Origin: Christensenella sp. UBA941
GTDB taxonomy: Bacteria > Bacillota > Clostridia > Christensenellales > UBA941
Length of the DNA stretch: 17,075 nt
Direction of reading: 5' to 3'
Assembly (NCBI GenBank): GCA_002293365.1
Contig: DBDD01000085.1
Coordinates: 683-17,757 of the forward strand
In this document: in pieces, positions 13,931 to 17,075 of the stretch
How the letters are laid out: each line of letters starts with the position of its first letter
Numbering within the stretch: position 1 is the first letter of the stretch
Translations under genes and position numbers: made by a program
The notes under the pieces: generated by a model
What the model was told of the DNA's origin: nothing
Database searches by the model: none
Seen by the model: the letters and a program-made list of their open reading frames with translations, nothing else

Positions 13931-14740
13931 ATGATAAGTCCAAGCGCATACAGGCCCCCGACGGGAGTGGATATGCGGGAGCAAAGGCGGCGGCGTTACG
14001 CCGAGTCGATGGAAGCGAGCTACGCCAAGCAGCTCGAAGACGCGCAGCGCAGCACAAGAGAAATGGCGGGGCGGTACGGAAGCGGAGAGCCGCAGCTGAT
14101 ACAGCGGGCCTCGAAAGGGGAGTATTCCGAGCCCGAGATAAAAAACGAGAGCCACTATCCAAAGCTTTCAAACGAAAAAGCGCAGGCCATGATCGAGCGG
14201 ATGCGTCAGCACGCGCGGGATCGCCAAAACGGCAACGGCGGCCTGACGATACGCATGGAGCCACAGGAAGGCTACAACGCCGACGGCTTTGCCCACCAGA
14301 CAAATCAGGTGGATCAGATCGAGGTCGAGCGGCTATTTTCCAGAGGCCCGAACGGGGATTACAGCAGCAGCTATTTCTTCGACAGGGACAATATTCCCAA
14401 GAAAAACTTCCTGGACGACGCTGTCGCGCAGTATAAGGAGCGCTATGAGTCGCTGAACGCTCTGGAATACGAGTCCGAGCAGGAGAAGCTCATGACGCTG
14501 AGCTATCTCGACCAGGACTTCAACGCGTATGCCCATACGGCGTTTAGGAGAGCGGGGCTTTCGGACGAGGACGTACAAATCGCCGCCGATACCTTCTCCC
14601 GTGAGTTCCGTATGGGTATGATAAGCGGCCAGGGCATAGAGCAAAGCCAGCTAAACGCTCTGCGCAAGCTCAACGAGCTAAGCCCGAGCTTTATTCAGCA
14701 GGTGCAGTATTCCGGGTATTCGTTTGATTTCGGGGCGTAG
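13931..14740 (+). CDS. Unknown 269-residue hydrophilic protein downstream of flagellin
   Basis: I do not recognise a family. The ATG at 13931 has a perfect AAGGAGG 6 bases upstream, which also rules out the longer frame from 13904. The protein has no signal peptide and no membrane helix. The N-terminus (MISPSAYRPPTGVD) is followed by a strongly basic helix (REQRRRRYAESMEASYAKQLEDA, about residues 15-37) and a charged, probably disordered section to about 130. The C-terminal half is helical and acidic, with many Tyr and Phe, ending in YSGYSFDFGA. A proline-rich opening before long helices is seen in some flagellar axial and export-substrate proteins. With the SigD-like promoter and the flagellin neighbour, a motility-related role is plausible but unproven. 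Confidence 0.72.
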   Translation: MISPSAYRPPTGVDMREQRRRRYAESMEASYAKQLEDAQRSTREMAGRYGSGEPQLIQRASKGEYSEPEIKNESHYPKLSNEKAQAMIERMRQHARDRQNGNGGLTIRMEPQEGYNADGFAHQTNQVDQIEVERLFSRGPNGDYSSSYFFDRDNIPKKNFLDDAVAQYKERYESLNALEYESEQEKLMTLSYLDQDFNAYAHTAFRRAGLSDEDVQIAADTFSREFRMGMISGQGIEQSQLNALRKLNELSPSFIQQVQYSGYSFDFGA

Positions 14741-14752
14741 GGGGTTGTTTCC

Positions 14753-14775
14753 GTAGGAGCGGCGGCTTGCCGCCC
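14753..14775. repeat. Palindromic repeat after the 269-residue gene
   Basis: GTAGGAGC followed by GGCGGC (14761-14766), TT, GCCGCC (14769-14774), then CG. This is a short member of the window-wide family. Confidence 0.65.
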
Positions 14776-14847
14776 GCGTGATTAATGGCTTTTTGGTAAC
14801 TAAATATTGAGAATCATGCCTGTACAGCATGCATATATCGTAATGAG

Positions 14848-14880
14848 AACAGCCGTTTTGCGCGGCTGTTTCGCCATTTT
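14848..14880 (+). terminator. Hairpin, possible terminator
   Basis: AACAGCCG (14848-14855) and CGGCTGTT (14863-14870) form a perfect 8-bp stem with a 7-base loop. The T-rich stretch begins only 6-7 bases later (CCATTTT), so termination is uncertain. Confidence 0.4.
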
Positions 14881-14888
14881 AACGCTTG

Positions 14889-14924
14889 GAGAAACAACAG
14901 CGTAAGTTTTGTAGGTTGTTTCTC
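14889..14924. repeat. 10-bp inverted repeat in the AT-rich intergenic region
   Basis: GAGAAACAAC (14889-14898) and GTTGTTTCTC (14915-14924) are exact complements with a 16-base loop. No T-tract follows. Together with the hairpin just upstream and the operator-like repeat downstream it makes up most of the 14741-15051 gap, in which I see no gene. Confidence 0.45.
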
Positions 14925-14976
14925 ATAAAACATATCTCACCTTCGTATGGCGCATGGCTGTCTTAATTTGTCGAAA

Positions 14977-15015
14977 TCTCATGAAATATATAAATTATTA
15001 TAGTAATATATGAGA
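14977..15015. promoter_or_regulatory. Operator-like inverted repeat and AT-rich promoter region before the 95-residue gene
   Basis: TCTCAT (14977-14982) and ATGAGA (15010-15015) are complementary, and each is flanked by TCGA and runs of ATATA. TTGTCG (14969-14974) followed 17 bp later by TAAATT gives a possible promoter overlapping the left arm. Arms overlapping a promoter suggest a repressor site, but the bases are too AT-rich for certainty. Confidence 0.28.
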
Positions 15016-15051
15016 TCGATTGCATAATATATGCGTTTTAGGGGATATATC

Positions 15052-15339
15052 ATGTCTGACGAAGCAGTAAAAAATGCGAAACGAGAAAAATATTGGGGTA
15101 GCATAAACAGCAGGATTTCTAAGAGTTTGTGCCTAGATAATTACTCTTTTGCTTCGAGCGGAAAAGAAGTTCTATTATGCGCCATTGAAGAGACTCCGGA
15201 CTATTTTAAGCCCGGAAAGCACGCAGGCATGCCGTTTGATGCCGTTGTATTACGAATGGATTATGAATCGGCAAAAGAATTAGCAGAAGGACTAAAAAGG
15301 TATTGTGAGGAACGGGAAGCCCCTGTGGAGGCGGACTGA
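15052..15339 (+). CDS. Unknown 95-residue soluble protein
   Basis: I do not recognise a family. The ATG at 15052 is chosen because AGGGG lies 7-8 bases upstream; an in-frame ATG at 15031 lacks a ribosome site. The product begins MSDEAVKNAKREKYWGSIN, has three cysteines (27, 43, 87), a central strand-like stretch (KEVLLCAIEE, 38-47), and a C-terminal helix beginning SAKELAEGLKRYCEE. No signal peptide or membrane segment is visible. Codons are noticeably AT-richer than in the surrounding genes. Its TGA overlaps the next ATG by one base, so the two proteins are probably made together. Confidence 0.62.
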   Translation: MSDEAVKNAKREKYWGSINSRISKSLCLDNYSFASSGKEVLLCAIEETPDYFKPGKHAGMPFDAVVLRMDYESAKELAEGLKRYCEEREAPVEAD

Positions 15340-15884
15340 TGCCAGATGCTCCAGCAACGAAAAATAATTTGCTATTCTTAAATGATACGGCAAGGCGGCC
15401 TAGATCGTATTATACAAGCGCAAAAAAGCAGCCTGCAGAATCATCGTGGGATGCTCCAGATGCAATTTTAGATACCATGGAGTATAATATAAGCGAAGCA
15501 GCGGTACTATTAACAGACGATAATAGTCGTAAGGAGGTGACAGCCGTGGCCGAACAAGATAGATTCTACGATTGGTTCAAAGCTGACATGCGTGCAAACG
15601 AAGAGCGCCAGCGCGCAATGGAGGCTCGAATAGAAGCGCACGCTTTAGAATCCGAAAAGCGCTTAAACGAGCATATGAAGCAAACAGAAGCGCGGATGGA
15701 TGCCCAAATGTCGCGTATTGAAGCTCGTTTCGATAAGATCGATGATAAAATGGAAGTCATGCAAACCAGATTAGAAGAAAAGATAGAAACAAAGCTGCAC
15801 TATGTTAACGGAATGGTCATTACTGCTATTGCTGGTATAGGCGCTATTGCGGTAGCAGTTGTAATTGCGTTGTTCGTAAAATAA
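15339..15884 (+). CDS. Coiled-coil, C-terminally membrane-anchored protein with an internal start
   Basis: It has 181 residues from the ATG at 15339, which overlaps the previous stop as TGATG. Residues 1-65 are polar with no recognised domain. Residues of about 75-153 are a long charged helix of heptad type, repeating RIEAR/ARMDAQM-like units. Residues 158-180 are one hydrophobic helix (VNGMVITAIAGIGAIAVAVV), followed by a single Lys at the end, so the protein is probably tail-anchored with its bulk in the cytoplasm. An in-frame GTG at 15546 has a better ribosome site than the first start, AAGGAGGTG with 8 bases from GGAGG to the GTG, and would give a 112-residue form with only the coil and anchor. 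Such proteins resemble phage XhlA-type membrane proteins in layout only. The region is AT-rich. Confidence 0.65.
   Translation: MPDAPATKNNLLFLNDTARRPRSYYTSAKKQPAESSWDAPDAILDTMEYNISEAAVLLTDDNSRKEVTAVAEQDRFYDWFKADMRANEERQRAMEARIEAHALESEKRLNEHMKQTEARMDAQMSRIEARFDKIDDKMEVMQTRLEEKIETKLHYVNGMVITAIAGIGAIAVAVVIALFVK
15531..15548 (+). promoter_or_regulatory. Strong internal ribosome site and GTG start
   Basis: AAGGAGGTGACAGCC precedes the in-frame GTG (codon 70 of the 181-residue frame). It is an almost complete anti-16S match and suggests either a second shorter product or that the true gene starts here. Confidence 0.55.
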
Positions 15885-15907
15885 GAACAATTTCATGCGT
15901 GAATCTG

Positions 15908-15931
15908 ACCGCCGCCTCCCGGCGGTTTTTC
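15908..15931 (+). terminator. Terminator after the coiled-coil gene
   Basis: ACCGCCG (15908-15914) and CGGCGGT (15920-15926) make a 7-bp GC stem around CCTCC, followed directly by TTTTC. It closes the AT-rich two-gene unit. Confidence 0.85.
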
Positions 15932-15961
15932 TTGTCTTCTCCCTATAGGACATGCTATAAT
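15932..15961 (+). promoter_or_regulatory. Promoter for the Fe-S scaffold operon
   Basis: TTGTCT (15932-15937), 18-bp spacer and a perfect TATAAT (15956-15961), immediately after the preceding terminator. Transcription would start near 15968, leaving a leader of about 28 bases. Confidence 0.6.
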
Positions 15962-15995
15962 CCCCTCAAGACACGACGAAGGGAGAAGAATACAC

Positions 15996-16688
15996 TTGCA
16001 ATACTCTCATGAAGTAGAAGAGATGACTTGCGTGGCCAAGGGCGCGAAGCACGGCCCTGCGCCCATCCCCGAAGAGGGAAAATGGGTAAAAGCCAAGGAG
16101 ATCAAGGACATATCCGGCCTGACGCACGGCGTGGGCTGGTGCGCTCCGCAACAGGGCGCGTGTAAGCTTACGCTGAACGTAAAAGACGGCATAATCGAAG
16201 AGGCGCTGGTCGAGACGATCGGCTGCTCGGGCATGACGCACTCGGCGGCTATGGCTGCGGAGGCGCTCTCCGGGAAGACGATTCTCGAAGCGCTCAATAC
16301 CGACCTCGTTTGCGACGCGATCAACACCGCCATGCGCGAGCTGTTCCTGCAAATCGTCTACGGGCGTACGCAGAGCGCGTTCTCCGAAGACGGGCTGCCT
16401 GTCGGCGCGGGCCTTGAAGACCTGGGCAAGGGCCTAAGGTCGCAAATTGGCACGATGTACTCCACAAAGAAAAAGGGCGTGCGCTATCTCGAAATGGCGG
16501 AAGGCTACGTTATCAAAATCGGCCTGGACGCGGACGATGAAGTTATCGGCTATCAGTTCGTACATCTTGGCAAGATGATGGAAGCCATAAAAAAGGGCAA
16601 AGACCCCAAGGAAGCCTACGAATGCAACGTCGGCTCATACGGCCGGTTCGCGGACGCTGTGAAATACATCGATCCGCGGCATCAGTAG
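15996..16688 (+). CDS. Iron-sulfur cluster assembly scaffold protein (NifU/IscU N-terminal type)
   Basis: It has 230 residues and belongs to the NifU-like scaffold group encoded next to GGGtGRT genes in anaerobes. It begins MQYSHEVEEM, then HGPAPIPEEGKW (19-30), GLTHGVGWCAPQQGACKL (41-58; C49, C56), ETIGCSGMTHSAAMAAEAL (73-91; C77) and DLVCDAINTAMRELF (103-117; C106). C77 and C106 with C49 or C56 fit the three-cysteine cluster site of IscU/NifU. It is about 100 residues longer than IscU, with a C-terminal extension ending in GRFADAVKYIDPRHQ. The TTG start is preferred because MQYSHEVE is the family opening and GGGAG lies 10 bases upstream. GGGtGRT follows 16 bp after the stop. Confidence 0.85.
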   Translation: MQYSHEVEEMTCVAKGAKHGPAPIPEEGKWVKAKEIKDISGLTHGVGWCAPQQGACKLTLNVKDGIIEEALVETIGCSGMTHSAAMAAEALSGKTILEALNTDLVCDAINTAMRELFLQIVYGRTQSAFSEDGLPVGAGLEDLGKGLRSQIGTMYSTKKKGVRYLEMAEGYVIKIGLDADDEVIGYQFVHLGKMMEAIKKGKDPKEAYECNVGSYGRFADAVKYIDPRHQ

Positions 16689-16704
16689 AGGGGAGGCGAA
16701 GTAT

Positions 16705-17075
16705 ATGATACGTTTTGAAGGTTATGAAAGGCGCATCGCCAAAATCGACGGCGCGCTGAAGCAGCTTGGTTTCGAGAATCTGGAGGCCGTGCGCGACTAT
16801 GTTACTGAAAAGGGCGTAGACGTCGATTCCATCGTCCGCTCGATCCAGCCCATCGCGTTTGAAAACGCCGTTTGGGCGTATACGCTTGGCGCGGCGATTG
16901 CGCTGAAAAAGGGCTGCACGAAGGCCGCCGAAGCGGCTGAAGCTATCGGCGAAGGCTTGCAGGCGTTCTGTATCCCCGGCTCCGTCGCGGATCAGCGCGC
17001 CGTCGGCATCGGTCACGGCAACTTGGCCGCCATGCTCTTGCGCGAAGAGACGAAATGCTTCTGCTTCCTCGCCGG
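16705..17075 (+). CDS. GGGtGRT protein, N-terminal part (3' end outside window)
   Basis: The first 123 residues are visible. MIRFEGYERRI, then PIAFENAVWAYTLGAAIALKKGCTKAAEAAEAIGEGLQAF and a C-I-P-G-S-V segment followed by GHGNLAAMLLREETKCF match the start of the conserved protein named for its GGGtGRT motif, which would lie beyond the window. The cellular role is not established; constant pairing with the Fe-S scaffold gene suggests cluster or metal-related work. The ribosome site GGGAGG is 8 bases before the ATG. It is clearly cotranscribed with the scaffold gene. The reading frame is intact up to the window edge. Confidence 0.82.
   Translation, partial: MIRFEGYERRIAKIDGALKQLGFENLEAVRDYVTEKGVDVDSIVRSIQPIAFENAVWAYTLGAAIALKKGCTKAAEAAEAIGEGLQAFCIPGSVADQRAVGIGHGNLAAMLLREETKCFCFLA

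Noticed and set aside
1..14775. Palindromic repeats as a CRISPR array
   Set aside because: Units are irregularly spaced, stems vary in sequence, and there are no uniform spacers or cas genes.
1..17075. tRNA, rRNA or insertion sequence genes
   Set aside because: No cloverleaf with a terminal CCA context, rRNA stretch or transposase frame was recognised on reading both strands.

Overview
The window reads as chromosomal DNA from an anaerobic, motile, Clostridia-like Firmicute. Signs are strong AAGGAGG-type ribosome sites, a Spo0J/Soj-type ParAB pair with parS sites, SigD-like flagellar promoters, an anaerobic homocysteine-synthesis operon and an Fe-S scaffold/GGGtGRT gene pair. The species cannot be named from the sequence. 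Most of the window is moderately GC-rich; about 14.8-15.9 kb is visibly AT-richer. The partitioning genes and serS suggest proximity to the replication origin, but no dnaA, gidB or rpmH is present to prove it.

Layout: (1) 1-4050 holds the 3' part of a CCA tRNA nucleotidyltransferase gene, argS and serS. Between argS and serS is a compact candidate type I toxin-antitoxin locus: a 27-residue hydrophobic peptide on the minus strand and a facing small RNA with its own promoter and terminator. (2) 4061-5240 (minus) is a family-2 glycosyltransferase with helical repeats, followed one base later by a 36-residue ORF. (3) 5446-8013 is a three-gene sulfur operon: DUF39 aspartate-semialdehyde sulfurtransferase, NIL/2x[4Fe-4S] ferredoxin and a UPF0280 protein. 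(4) 7992-9610 (minus) is parB-parA, then 9720-11075 (minus) a B12-binding-type radical SAM enzyme. Each minus-strand unit is preceded by a near-identical 65-bp block combining a promoter with a perfect 16-bp parS site. (5) 11267-14740 is a flagellar region: SigD-like promoter, zinc-ribbon protein, a flagellin whose variable region holds an HExxH metallopeptidase (flagellinolysin type), and an unknown 269-residue protein with a possible SigD-like promoter. (6) 14741-15884 is an AT-rich patch with two overlapping unknown genes; the second is a coiled-coil, tail-anchored membrane protein with a strong internal start. (7) 15932-17075 is an Fe-S scaffold gene and the start of a GGGtGRT gene.

A family of short palindromes with a TGTAG...CTACA edge and variable stems runs through the window, often as inverted pairs. 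Copies sit between genes and also in frame inside cca, argS and apparently the UPF0280 gene, where they add extra residues. This resembles the protein-invading palindromic elements of Rickettsia. The strongest leads are the proteolytic flagellin, the in-frame palindromes, the duplicated promoter-parS blocks and the type I toxin-antitoxin candidate.
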